Source of the DNA: Erwinia sorbitola
GTDB taxonomy: Bacteria > Pseudomonadota > Gammaproteobacteria > Enterobacterales > Enterobacteriaceae
Direction: 5' to 3'
Length of the DNA: 64,000 nt
Assembly (NCBI RefSeq): GCF_009738185.1
Contig: NZ_CP046509.1
Location: 4,219,501 to 4,283,500, forward strand
Shown here piece after piece: positions 35,750 through 45,102 of the stretch. A program made the translations under genes and the position numbers. Every line of letters starts with the position of its first letter. The first letter of the stretch is position 1. Below the pieces are notes generated by a model. It made no database searches. It saw only the letters and a list, made by a program, of their open reading frames with translations, and was not told where the DNA came from.

Positions 35750-37050
35750 CGATTAAACGATGCCGCCGCCTCCTGTGGTGGCACTCCCTGTCGTTCCTGC
35801 CCCCACCAGGATGGCGATAAGAACCAGCCACCGCCCAGCTCCTTAATGTGATACATCGCCGCATCCGCCTGCGCAATCAGCGCTTCAGGTGAGCTGTGGT
35901 TCTTCGCCAGCGCCACGCCAACGCTTAACGACTGCACAACCTGAATGCCCTCCGGCAGTGAGATAGGCGGGCGCATCGCTTCGATAATATCGCGTGCGAC
36001 CTGTGCCACCTGCTCTTCCTGTTGGGCCGTGGATAACAGCACGGCAAATTCATCACCACCAAGCCGCGCCACCAGATCGCCGTTACGCAGGCGTGCGCGC
36101 AGACGTTCTGCCGTTACCATCAGCACATGGTCGCCCGCCGCATGGCCGTAGCGGTCGTTAATCTGTTTAAACCGGTCGCCGTCAATAAACAGCACGCTAA
36201 CCTGCTGGCGTGTCTGTGGATCGTTCAGTAATGACTGTAGCTGCTGTTCGAACGCCTTTCGGTTTGGCAGCCCGGTCAATCCATCATGCAGCGTCTGATG
36301 GGTCAGCGAGTCGTTCTCATGCTTCAGATGACGCTGCCACAGATCCAGCTCTTCAAGCAGGCTGTTGAAATCACCGCTGAGTTTATCCAGCTCGGCGATT
36401 GAGGCCGCAGGCACACGCTGAGAAAACGCACGCCGTCTGCGGACATCATGCGTAACCGTGGCTATATTTTGCAGCCCCTGCACGATCCCCGCCTGCATAC
36501 GATACGCCAGGTAAAATGCCAGCATTGCGGTCAACAGCAGGCTTCCGCCCAGCCATAGCAGCGCCTGCCATAAATAGTGCAGCACGCGTGACGCGTCACC
36601 GTTGATCCAGACGCGCCCGACCTCCTGCTGTTGGTGCATAACCGGTGCACTGACCGGCTGCGGAAACAGCCAGCTGGCGACCATTGCGCTGACGCCGCTA
36701 CGCGCTGTCTGCCCGGGTGCCTGCCAGCTGGCGAGCAGCTGCTGGTCGGCACGGTAAATACGCCCGGCGGCAAACTCCGTCCGTGCGCCAATTTCACGCA
36801 GAATACTGTCAGCCGTGGCGGCATCATTCTCCAGCACCGCCGTCCGGGCGCTGTAGCTGACACTGGTCGCCACCAGCTGGATATTATTTTCCGCATAACT
36901 GCGCAGCACATACATGGATAGCGCAGATAACGACAGCCCGCTGAACAGCAGCGAAACCAGGATTATCACCATATGCATGCGCTGAAAGGACTGACGCATG
37001 GTCGGTAGTTCACGCTTCACTGCCACCGCCCCTTGCTGTTGAATCTTCAT
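35746..37050 (-). CDS. YfiN/DgcN-like membrane diguanylate cyclase
   Basis: A 434-residue membrane cyclase. An N-terminal helix (about 30-50), a periplasmic CHASE8-like sensor domain (about 52-165, with SYSARTAVLENDAATADSIL and RVWINGDASRV), a second helix (about 170-190), HAMP (about 195-250) and GGDEF (about 260-430) follow the YfiN layout. The RLGGDEF motif is intact and RNGD five residues before it gives an inhibitory RxxD site. The start at ATG 37048-37050 has a strong GGAGG site. In E. coli this locus carries the EAL phosphodiesterase gene yjcC/pdeC between soxS and yjcB. No yfiR or yfiB neighbour is seen. Confidence 0.88.
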   Translation of the reverse strand: MKIQQQGAVAVKRELPTMRQSFQRMHMVIILVSLLFSGLSLSALSMYVLRSYAENNIQLVATSVSYSARTAVLENDAATADSILREIGARTEFAAGRIYRADQQLLASWQAPGQTARSGVSAMVASWLFPQPVSAPVMHQQQEVGRVWINGDASRVLHYLWQALLWLGGSLLLTAMLAFYLAYRMQAGIVQGLQNIATVTHDVRRRRAFSQRVPAASIAELDKLSGDFNSLLEELDLWQRHLKHENDSLTHQTLHDGLTGLPNRKAFEQQLQSLLNDPQTRQQVSVLFIDGDRFKQINDRYGHAAGDHVLMVTAERLRARLRNGDLVARLGGDEFAVLLSTAQQEEQVAQVARDIIEAMRPPISLPEGIQVVQSLSVGVALAKNHSSPEALIAQADAAMYHIKELGGGWFLSPSWWGQERQGVPPQEAAASFNR

Positions 37051-37740
37051 GCTACCTCCCCCCTCAGTGTTCAGCCCCGATTTCCAGCTCAGTGAGAATG
37101 CCGGGAGTGAAACAGAGTGCGGCTGCTTGTTTCCGCTGTGTGAAAGACCTGAAAGCCTTGAGTAACCAATGGACGGTACGCAGGCTGTTTTTATTGTTTC
37201 TGCTTTTGCAGATGTATTATTTTTGTTTATTTTGAGAACGTATTCAGGCAATAGAAAACTCTCCCTGGAATAATCCGGGGAAATAATGAAGCAGGTGTAA
37301 TGTTGGCAAAAATCCTACAGATCATCGAAAGCTTGTACAACTTTAAACAGCGTAAGATTCATCTTAAACCGTTATATTTGACTTAAAAAAAGCCGAGATC
37401 TGGCAAATAAAATAACACTAAGCTGTTGATTTTAATCAAATAAATTAAACCACCATGGTTTAATACAACAGAAAAACCCAATCAGAAACCTGTTAAAACA
37501 ATACGTCAGGTGGATCAATACTACTTAAGCTAAATTAGATGCGTATTAGCAACAGATATAGATAAAAAATGCTGCCCTGGCATGAAATTAATATAATGCA
37601 TAAGGATTAGTCTGTATTTTTCATTCTGAAGGTGTTTTTTTCTGACTCTGAAAAGCAAAGCGGTGTTTGACCTGACAAAAAGATCCATCCCGCAAAAACC
37701 ACATACGGCACAAAAAACTACCATACCAGGCCTAAATTTT
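37051..37740. other. AT-rich intergenic region upstream of the cyclase and yjcB
   Basis: About 690 bases, clearly AT-rich from 37260. It contains a 19-base palindrome at 37445-37463 (TTAAACCA/TGGTTTAA around CCA). Small frames in it lack ribosome sites. It must hold the cyclase promoter. No RNA gene is recognised. Confidence 0.5.
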
Positions 37741-37741
37741 G

Positions 37742-37769
37742 TTCAGTTTTAAAAAACGGGTGATATAAT
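37742..37769 (+). promoter_or_regulatory. Sigma-70 promoter candidate for yjcB
   Basis: A TTCAGT -35 box and a perfect TATAAT -10 box lie 16 bases apart. The predicted start is about 120 bases before the yjcB ATG. Confidence 0.6.
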
Positions 37770-37893
37770 GTGACCGCCGTCACACTTTAACGACCTGCGC
37801 GTCAGAACCAAGAGGAGCAAGCCTGACAGCTCCGCTCGCGTTCCGGGTGATGTTGCATTCTGTTTGTCAGGCCGACCACCCCGGAGTTTTAAA

Positions 37894-38175
37894 ATGGCTA
37901 CAATTACCACCAGCGTTATTCTCATGAGATGGGAGCTGCTCAGTGCAGTGATGATGTTCCTCGCCAGCACCTTCAATGTGAAGTGCCGTAAAGCCAGCCA
38001 CAATGTCATGGCGTTCGCATTTACCGGTATCGGTATTGGTATGTCATGCTGGTTTGTCACCGGGCTGCTGGGTATTACGCTGAGTATGGATAATCTGCAC
38101 AACTTCTGGAACATCACGAAAGATGTCTTTGTCGAAGTAATGAGCCGCACGCCTGCTGACTGGCCAATGCCGTAA
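37894..38175 (+). CDS. yjcB: YjcB family membrane protein
   Basis: A 93-residue protein, the same length as E. coli YjcB. It begins MATITTSVILMRWELLSAVM and has the family pattern SAVMMFLASTFN, a second hydrophobic segment ending SCWFVTGLLGIT, and a C-terminal TPADWPMP. Two membrane segments are predicted. The function is unknown. The ATG at 37894 has CCGGAG nine bases upstream. It fixes the synteny with the E. coli soxRS-yjcC-yjcB-ssb region, although ssb does not follow here. Confidence 0.9.
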   Translation: MATITTSVILMRWELLSAVMMFLASTFNVKCRKASHNVMAFAFTGIGIGMSCWFVTGLLGITLSMDNLHNFWNITKDVFVEVMSRTPADWPMP

Positions 38176-38182
38176 GCGACAT

Positions 38183-38215
38183 CTGCCCGGTGGGGTGACC
38201 TGACTCACCGGGCAG
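38183..38215. terminator. Bidirectional hairpin between yjcB and the ATP-grasp gene
   Basis: CTGCCCGGTG and CACCGGGCAG form a perfect 10-bp stem with a 13-base loop between two convergent genes. The T run is poor on both sides. Confidence 0.6.
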
Positions 38216-38233
38216 AAGGTTATTTGTCACTCT

Positions 38234-39193
38234 TTAAATCTTTTTTAGCACCGCCGCAGGTATCGGCACATCACCAGACTCTTTTGCTTCCGGTAACGCT
38301 TCCGTTTTACGATCCTGTAACCACATATCGCCCATGATCTGATTAAGACCATTATCCAGCCCGGTCACCATGCCAGCCCCCGGCGTAAAGGTCAGCTCGC
38401 CGAAGTAGATATGCCCTTCATGGATATACCAGTCCACGCGTACATAGTCGAAATCTGATGCCAGCTGCTTGCTCAAAGCCAGCGCACGTTCCAGCGTCTC
38501 GTAGTCGGCACTGATATCAAATCCGGTATCACGGATTTTATAAAAGCTCTGCTTCAGATTATTAACATAGAAGCTCATCGACAGCGCAGCACTACCCACG
38601 CGGTTATAAATCACCTGGAGCACATACTCAAAGTTGCCATCCTTCTTGTTGAACATATGAAACTTGTAGTCAACGGCGGCAAACTTGCCATCCCCAACGT
38701 ACTGTTCAACCAGGATGCGCGGCTTGATATAGCGATAGTGAATCTCACGCGCATGATGTGAGAAGTCCTTATGCAGCCACTCATCACAGCGCCTGATCAG
38801 CAGCTGCTTCTGGATGCAGTCCAGCTCTTCCAGCACAATTTCGACCATGCCGGAGCCATGATTCGGTTTAATCACGGTATTTTTCAGGCTGGGTAAACTC
38901 AGCAGCGAGATCGGGTCATCTGTCTGATGAATTAGCGGGATCAGATAATCCTCTCCGATGGTGCCGGCAATATAATCTCTGACCAGTAATTTATCCGATA
39001 AGTTTGCATAACGAACATGATCGCTGGTCATATATTTACGATACAGAATCTTCTCATTGAATAACTTTGGTTCCCGGATATTAGGAAGACGTTTGAATTT
39101 TTGAAAATAATAAACTTTATCCTGGTAAGACCAAGGCATTTTCTTGAGCAGGTATACAAAACCCTTTCTCAACTCTGCTTTGAGCTTCAACAT
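38234..39193 (-). CDS. ATP-grasp (TupA-like) polysaccharide biosynthesis protein
   Basis: A 319-residue protein of the TupA-like ATP-grasp family found in teichuronopeptide, capsule and O-antigen clusters. Visible marks are the N-terminal KVYYFQKFKRLPNIREPKLF, VIKPNHGSGM for the nucleotide loop, RILVEQYVGD, VDYKFHMFNKKDG and FGELTFTPGAGM holding the metal-binding Glu. Members are thought to ligate an amino acid or other amine to a sugar acid. It lies eight bases downstream of a flippase gene on the same strand. There is no glycosyltransferase next to it, so its substrate comes from elsewhere. Confidence 0.85.
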   Translation of the reverse strand: MLKLKAELRKGFVYLLKKMPWSYQDKVYYFQKFKRLPNIREPKLFNEKILYRKYMTSDHVRYANLSDKLLVRDYIAGTIGEDYLIPLIHQTDDPISLLSLPSLKNTVIKPNHGSGMVEIVLEELDCIQKQLLIRRCDEWLHKDFSHHAREIHYRYIKPRILVEQYVGDGKFAAVDYKFHMFNKKDGNFEYVLQVIYNRVGSAALSMSFYVNNLKQSFYKIRDTGFDISADYETLERALALSKQLASDFDYVRVDWYIHEGHIYFGELTFTPGAGMVTGLDNGLNQIMGDMWLQDRKTEALPEAKESGDVPIPAAVLKKI

Positions 39194-39201
39194 GATTTAC
39201 C

Positions 39202-40458
39202 TCATTTGTAGGTTTTGTAGTTGAGTGAGGAAAGCTGTATTTTAAGAATGACGCCATTCTTAAAGAAATAATTCATTATCGTCAGGGACAGGAGTTCAGT
39301 GATAAACACGCTCCAGGCAGCGCCTGTTAATCCCCAGGATTGGATAAAGAAGTAAGATGTCGCCAGGCCAATAACCACCAGCAGAATCACTTTCACCAGT
39401 AAGTAATTGAAACCACCCTCTTTAACCATGTAGCGATAGGCTACTGTTCCCATTGCCGAAAAGCAGGTTGCTAACGACAATAACGTAATGAGGTTTCCCG
39501 ATTGTGTGTAGTCTTGCCCATAAAGGCTGTTAATGATCCTGTCACCAAACAGCGTGACAACGGAGAGCATTAAAAGTGAAACTGCCATAACATAACCATT
39601 AAGCCGTGAAGCCAGTTTAACTGCCACATCCCCACGCTCCCTGAAAATCTCAGAGAAACAGGATGTAATGATTGCTACGGGAATAAAAATCCACGAAGCA
39701 GAGATGGTATTCGCTGCGGTAAACAGACCCAGATCCTGGGCTGAACTTACCCCGACCAGAAAGAACTGCGCGGTCTTCACCTGAACAGAGATAAACACGC
39801 TGGAGATTGCCAGTGGTAGCCCCGCATGAAGCAAATAACGCAGATAATTCTTACGCTTATGACGCGGCGGCTGACTGATGGTGTTGGTCTGATAAAAGCG
39901 ACTGCGCTTGATCAGATAAGGCACCAGCGTGACCGCAACGATAGACAGAGATAACCACAGCGGGCTGAGTTTATACCAGGCAACAGTGAAGCTGATAATG
40001 AAACTCAATATCATTCCCGTGGCATTTGCTACCGTATTCAGCCGCGATTCCAGGCGTGCGTTATTGTAAACGCTGAAAATATCCTGAGTAACAAACATCG
40101 CAGATAGAAATGACGCCACGGCAAACACAATAAAATTTTCCCGCATCATCAGCCAGACGTACAACAATACTGGCAACGACAGCACCAGTAATAATGTCAG
40201 GCGTAATGACTTCGCCACCGCCATCAGACGCATTCCCTTTGGCGTACTTTTGCTAATGCTTTTAAAAAGAATTGTCTCAGTGCCAAAAATGGCAATAGTC
40301 TGAACAATTGAAAATAGTGAGGCAGAAAATGCTATTTGCCCAAATATAACCGGGCCGAAAGATTTCGCGACATAAGATGTGACAAAAATCACACCGAAGA
40401 CCGAGACTACTTTTTCGGACATCATCCATGCGGCATTTGTCATTGCACTGTATTTCAT
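39202..40458 (-). CDS. Wzx-like polysaccharide flippase (MATE/MOP superfamily)
   Basis: A 418-residue protein with about twelve membrane segments, including the conserved opening AAWMMSEKVVSVFGVIFVTSYVA and ARYLGP-like motif (here AKSFGPVIFGQIAFSAS). It should flip an undecaprenyl-linked oligosaccharide across the inner membrane. The ATG at 40458 has AAAGGATG upstream; a GTG at 40488 with its own AAGGA site is an alternative that adds ten residues. It forms a two-gene unit with the ATP-grasp gene. Base composition is more AT-rich than the flanks, suggesting transfer. Confidence 0.85.
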   Translation of the reverse strand: MKYSAMTNAAWMMSEKVVSVFGVIFVTSYVAKSFGPVIFGQIAFSASLFSIVQTIAIFGTETILFKSISKSTPKGMRLMAVAKSLRLTLLLVLSLPVLLYVWLMMRENFIVFAVASFLSAMFVTQDIFSVYNNARLESRLNTVANATGMILSFIISFTVAWYKLSPLWLSLSIVAVTLVPYLIKRSRFYQTNTISQPPRHKRKNYLRYLLHAGLPLAISSVFISVQVKTAQFFLVGVSSAQDLGLFTAANTISASWIFIPVAIITSCFSEIFRERGDVAVKLASRLNGYVMAVSLLMLSVVTLFGDRIINSLYGQDYTQSGNLITLLSLATCFSAMGTVAYRYMVKEGGFNYLLVKVILLVVIGLATSYFFIQSWGLTGAAWSVFITELLSLTIMNYFFKNGVILKIQLSSLNYKTYK

Positions 40459-41002
40459 CGAAGCATCCTTTGTGTTTCCAACTTTCACAATCCTTAACCC
40501 AACACATCCGTGTCCACAACAGATTCAATTACGCACAGCGAAGCCCTGGCGAGACCGCAAAGAAAAAATATTATTTATCAGGCATCGTTGTGCCTTTAAT
40601 TTTTTTGAGACTGTTTTTCAACCCGCACAGACACTTCTGCCTGCAATTATGGTTTTATCTGGTCTTATTTTTAGTGTGATCATTTTCACAAATCCCTCTG
40701 AACGGGATTAAAGTTAGCACACTTTTTTTTCCCTGCCCGTTGGAGTTTTCCTAATTACTGCGTGGCCTTGAACTGGCATGAGACGAATCTATATCAAAAA
40801 AACCAATATCGAAAGCTATCAAAACCCTTTTGAAATAAAATAGGAGAAATCCCATGATGTTATTTCTTCATAATCCCTTAACTTAAAGCCTGCCATTCCA
40901 ATCGCGTACTTTTAAACACTGCGCTAATATCTGTACAAAACAGATCCATTGATTAATGCAGTCATTCTCATCCAATTATTGTTAAGAAAGGTAATAGCAT
41001 TC
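40459..41002. other. Intergenic region upstream of the flippase gene
   Basis: About 540 bases, AT-rich. It contains no convincing gene; the short plus-strand frames at 40379-40711 overlap the flippase start and have no ribosome site. No JUMPstart/ops element was found. Confidence 0.5.
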
Positions 41003-41398
41003 ATGAGAAAGTCACGATATACCGAAGAGCAAATCACCAGTGCCATTAAAGCTTCTGAAAACGGAATCAAGGTAAAAGAGATTTGTGATGAGTTGGGCAT
41101 TTCTGAAGCAACGTTCTACAGTTGGAAAAAGAAATATGCCGGTCTGTCTTCAGAAGAAGGCAGGAAAATCAAGGAGCTGGAGGAGAAGGTTCACAGCATG
41201 GAACGTGAGCTACAGTCGCTCTCGTCAGACAAAGAGATGCTGCAAAGCGTACTTAAAAACTTTTTCACCACTAACGATAAACGGCAAGCCGTTAATTTCT
41301 TACAGGATACGTTCGACATTGGAACACGCCGTAGCTGCCGTCTGTTGGATATCAGCCGCAGTGTTTACCATTATCCTTACAATCTTGAAAATCAGTAA
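41003..41398 (+). pseudogene. IS3-family transposase remnant (OrfA fused to the start of OrfB)
   Basis: 131 residues. The first 85 are a complete IS407-group OrfA with helix-turn-helix (KEICDELGISEATFYSWKKK) and leucine-zipper helix. They then run in the same frame, without the usual -1 frameshift, into about 43 residues of OrfB (QAVNFLQDTFDIGTRRSCRL and the RSVYHY turn) and stop. The DDE integrase core is absent, so it cannot transpose. Inverted repeats were not found. The protein could still bind DNA. Confidence 0.8.
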
Positions 41399-42258
41399 TA
41401 GCCCGACGACGATAAACGGAAGCGTAATAGTACCAAAATAAAATATTCTCAAACCTTATTGAAAAGTACAGATCGATTTTGTTACGCGGACAGTTGCTGA
41501 TGATTCATTTGGTAATCCGCTCTACTACTTGGCTGTAACTTACCCAGACACCAGCTAAAATCTCAATAGCATCAATACTTTCAATGCGCGTTTATCTTTG
41601 CAGGCAAAGATAAACGCGCCTAAAGTAACTTTATGCTTTCTAATAAAATCCCCCCTCGCTCGAAAAAAATCGTTAGCTCTGGTGATCATTCTCTTTTTTT
41701 TAATGGTTCATTATTCTGATTCATAACTGATGAATTGCAGATGGAGCCAGCCAGGTGAAAAGAGCACTATCCGTGATGCAAAGCCTGTAAAGGCAGCATC
41801 GGGTCAGTGATTACCGTAAAAAACAGATTAAAGAGGCTTATCTTTTGGCAGGGCGATACTCCATTGACGGGCACTTAGTGATGTTCCTTCTTATCATTAG
41901 CGCCGTTCTCTCTTTAGTATTCCTGTCAGATCAGCTGAATTTTTCTGCTGAAAATTCGAGTTAATACTGGTCTGCGCAGATTAAATCCGTCTCAAAAATG
42001 GAGAAATTCACATTGAGTAGGTGGAGTTCACTGTACAAAAAAAGATGTTCTATGGATTAGCGATTATTCTTATAGCCGAACAATCCCTGCCTGTGCCAGA
42101 CGATCCGGCCAGTTGATGCTATATGAAGCAGAAGAGATGCAGGGTAAAGAGTGATAAAGATCGCATTATTACGATTAAATGACCTGATATCGGGCCAGAC
42201 GGGTGCCTGACAGCCGCCGGGCTGAACCCTGATGCATTCAGTCCGGCGATAGCGACGT
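41399..42258. other. Gene-poor region after the IS3 remnant
   Basis: About 860 bases of low coding quality. It holds a perfect 34-bp palindrome (41586-41619) and a frame at 41791-41964 encoding a possible short hydrophobic peptide with no ribosome site. It looks like decayed accessory DNA. Confidence 0.55.
41586..41619. repeat. Perfect 34-bp inverted repeat
   Basis: GCGCGTTTATCTTTGC, then AG, then the exact reverse complement of the first arm. There is no T tract. It may be a terminator stem, a replication- or recombination-related hairpin, or the tip of a mobile element. Confidence 0.8.
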
Positions 42259-43221
42259 TTACTGGCTGACTTTCAATGACTTTACTACCGGTTCTGGCTT
42301 GATAAGCATCGCGCTCACCACTCCCGATATCAGGCAGAGGATACCCATCAGCGTCAACAGTGGTGGCCATGTCTGGCGCAGCAGGAAGGTGTAAGCCAGC
42401 CCGGCAAGAATCTCAAATACTATCAGCGGGCCGACCAATACCGTTGGCAGCCGCTGGCTGGCTTCATTCCAGCACAGGGTGCCCAGCCAGGAGCAGAAGA
42501 GTGCAATCGCCAGCATCAGCGCGATAAAGACTCCCGGACGCGGGCCGAACGGCAGCACAAATTGTTCCCCGCTAAGATGCAGCTGCCCCATGACCAGCAA
42601 ATAACCCAGTAACGCCAGCGGTAGCGTCACCACACCCTGCGCGGTAGCCCAGGTGGCAGGACGAATGGCATGTTGCCGGAGCCAGCGGGCGTTACGCAGC
42701 GGATACCACGTCCAGCACACCACTGCCGCAAAGGCCAGCGCCATTCCGCTCAGATAGCGCCAGATATCCACCTGATGCGCCCCGCCCTTCAGCTCTGCCA
42801 CATTGACGCATACCAGCCCGGCGACAATCAGTAACAGTGCCGGAAATAACTTGCGCCAGCGCAGCTGCCCTTCATCTTTGCCGTAACAGAGATTGGCACT
42901 GACGGAGATCACCACCGGCAACGTACCAATGATCATGGTGGATATCGGGGCCCCGGTTCGCTGTATCGCCGTGGCAAGGCAGGCGTAATAGAGTAAGTTC
43001 CCTACCAGCGTCAGCCGTAGGGCCTCCTGCCAGTCACGACGGGTCAGAGCCAGCAGCCGATGGCGATCCTGCCAGGCAAGCGGCAGCGCAATCAGCCCAA
43101 AAGCCAGATAGCGGCCCATCGACTGTAAAGTGCCAGGATAGTCAGGCACCAGCAGCGGCCCGACGAAAATCAGCCCCCACATCAACCCGGCGCTCAGGGC
43201 AAATAAAATACCCGTTAACAT
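42259..43221 (-). CDS. EamA/DMT family transporter
   Basis: A 320-residue protein with ten predicted membrane helices in two repeats of five (EamA fold). The N-terminus GILFALSAGLMWGLIFVGPLL and the RTGAPISTMIIGTLPVVIS segment are typical. Members export amino acids, nucleosides or other metabolites. Its substrate cannot be told. It is a single gene on the minus strand; its terminal codon lies close to the decayed region at 41399-42258. Confidence 0.87.
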   Translation of the reverse strand: MLTGILFALSAGLMWGLIFVGPLLVPDYPGTLQSMGRYLAFGLIALPLAWQDRHRLLALTRRDWQEALRLTLVGNLLYYACLATAIQRTGAPISTMIIGTLPVVISVSANLCYGKDEGQLRWRKLFPALLLIVAGLVCVNVAELKGGAHQVDIWRYLSGMALAFAAVVCWTWYPLRNARWLRQHAIRPATWATAQGVVTLPLALLGYLLVMGQLHLSGEQFVLPFGPRPGVFIALMLAIALFCSWLGTLCWNEASQRLPTVLVGPLIVFEILAGLAYTFLLRQTWPPLLTLMGILCLISGVVSAMLIKPEPVVKSLKVSQ

Positions 43222-43516
43222 TGTCTACTCCAGAACGCGATTATGGGGAAAAGTCAGAGCGAGGATTGTAGCAAATTGCGCTTCACCCAGGAGCAGCACA
43301 TAGCGATTTCTGACAGTGTGATACGAGGGGGAGCGGGAGGCGGTTTAATCGACGCGGCATTTAACGATTGATGCCAATCAGTGCGGACAAATCATGAAGA
43401 ATAAACGCCAGCCTAACAAACGCATTTTTGTCTGCCATATCGCCAGCTGCATTGACTTATCATTTATTTTTGCCGTGTTTGAATAGCCCTCTCTCCATCA
43501 TGTCGGGTTAATTATC

Positions 43517-44449
43517 ATGTCAGAAACGCTGACGCTTACGCGCCCGGAGAACGGGCTATCACTGTTTTGTCATCTGCTTAACGGTCGGGTGGTGCCTGGC
43601 TCCATCTGGCACAGCGCCACCTGGCGAATGAAGTTTTTGATGCGCTCGCTGGCTTACCCGCTTGCCAGTTTTCAGCATTTACAACATATCGCCACTCAAC
43701 CTGTCATGAGGGAAGCGCTGTATCTGCAACCAACCTTACCGGGTAAGATCCACCGGCCTTATCTGTATATGGGTCTTTCTGTACGCCAGCGCGTACAGGC
43801 ACTCAGCCAGCACTACCGATTTGTGCAGCAGGTGCCTTCCCTGATATTGCGCAATGCCCTGCTGTCATCACAGCGCACGGTGCTGCTCAGTTTTAACGGT
43901 AAAGAGGGTGAAGAGTTCCAGCTCAGTCTGATCTGCAATGGCCGCTGCGAGCGTGAAGGTGAAGTGAATATGTTGCTGCACTGCAACGGGATCATGCTGG
44001 CGATCTTGACCTTCTCCGTGGTGGAGCGGAATGGCCTGCCGGTGATGTTGATAGGAGGGATGCAGGGTGCGCACAGCGAAACACCACATGCGCTGATCCG
44101 CTCGGCAACCAAGTCCTGCTATGGGCTGTTTCCTAAACGGATCCTGCTGGAGGGCGCTTCACTGCTGGCGCGGGCTACCGGCATCAGCGCCATTCTGGCG
44201 GTCAGCAACCGGGGCCATACCTATCGCAGCCTGCGCTATCGTTTTAAAAAGAAAGAGGTGTTTGTTGCCAGCTATGATGAGTTTTGGCAGTCAGTCAGCG
44301 CTGAACCGATTTCACCCCAGCTCTGGCAGCTGCCGCTAACCTTCAGCCAAAAAACAATCGAAGAGATCCCCAGTAAAAAACGTGCAGAGTATCGCCGCCG
44401 CTATGACCTGCTGGAGGATCTCAGGCAGCAGTTCGCACGTTTTCACTAA
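43517..44449 (+). CDS. VirK/YbjX family protein (DUF535)
   Basis: A 310-residue protein of the DUF535 family, which includes Shigella VirK, E. coli YbjX and Salmonella SomA/VirK, linked to virulence, peptide resistance and outer-membrane function. Conserved stretches are KFLMRSLAYPLASFQHLQHI, RPYLYMGLSVRQRVQAL, GGMQGAHSETPHALIRSATK and the C-terminal KKRAEYRRRYDLLEDL. There is no signal peptide. It is followed seven bases later by a convergent DUF3828 gene. The biochemical activity is unknown. Confidence 0.88.
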   Translation: MSETLTLTRPENGLSLFCHLLNGRVVPGSIWHSATWRMKFLMRSLAYPLASFQHLQHIATQPVMREALYLQPTLPGKIHRPYLYMGLSVRQRVQALSQHYRFVQQVPSLILRNALLSSQRTVLLSFNGKEGEEFQLSLICNGRCEREGEVNMLLHCNGIMLAILTFSVVERNGLPVMLIGGMQGAHSETPHALIRSATKSCYGLFPKRILLEGASLLARATGISAILAVSNRGHTYRSLRYRFKKKEVFVASYDEFWQSVSAEPISPQLWQLPLTFSQKTIEEIPSKKRAEYRRRYDLLEDLRQQFARFH

Positions 44450-44455
44450 GTGTGT

Positions 44456-44899
44456 TCAGGGTGCAGGCGACTCTTTTTCAACGTCATCAATCTTCCAGCC
44501 ATCGCGCTCCTCCACCAGCGTGACCAGCAGATGTTGCTGGTCAGCCGGGTCACGCCCGAGAGTCACGTCACCTGCGGCCCGCTTGCCGTTTAGCGTAAAG
44601 CGGCTGACGCTGACATTATTAACCCAACCGTCGCTGTAATCCTGATCTTGCAGGAAATAATCATCGTCCATGCCGTCCGGGCTTTTGATCAGCAGATTAA
44701 TTTTTTGCAGCAGCCGCTGAGTGACATACTCGTTTAATAACGGGTCATGTTCATCAATCGGGCTCTCTTCTTTATTCAGCGCCGCCAGATACCAACTGTA
44801 AAATGCCAGACTGGTGCTCTGGGGATCGTTGTTATGTCCCGCCGCCGCTGCCTGAAAAGCAACGAAGGACATCACCAGTATCAGCAACCACTTTTTCAT
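44456..44899 (-). CDS. Exported DUF3828 family protein
   Basis: A 147-residue periplasmic protein with signal peptide MKKWLLILVMSFVAFQAAAA. The pattern SLAFYSWYLAALNK near the mature N-terminus and the C-terminal VTLVEERDGWKIDDV are DUF3828 marks (E. coli YbjP/YqhG relatives). Some DUF3828 proteins serve as immunity proteins for type VI effectors, but no effector gene is adjacent. The start is the internal ATG at 44899; the longer frame to 44920 is not hydrophobic enough to be a signal start. Confidence 0.75.
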   Translation of the reverse strand: MKKWLLILVMSFVAFQAAAAGHNNDPQSTSLAFYSWYLAALNKEESPIDEHDPLLNEYVTQRLLQKINLLIKSPDGMDDDYFLQDQDYSDGWVNNVSVSRFTLNGKRAAGDVTLGRDPADQQHLLVTLVEERDGWKIDDVEKESPAP

Positions 44900-45102
44900 G
44901 CAAACCATCCCGGATAACACTGCTATTGTTCTGTACGCCCACAGGCCGCCAGTGATTGTATTGAATTTACCCGGCTAATCCAGCCTATTTCCCCCGACTT
45001 TGCCCGCTTTTTTAGTAACTGTTTATCGCAACGTCTCTTTTAGTTACGGCACGGGAGCCACCTGTACCGCCAGCCGCCCCCGTGAGCTACGACAGCGGCA
45101 CC

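Noticed and set aside
41791..41964. Small hydrophobic peptide frame (includes MFLLIISAVLSLVFL)
   Set aside because: No ribosome site, no family, and it is in a decayed region.
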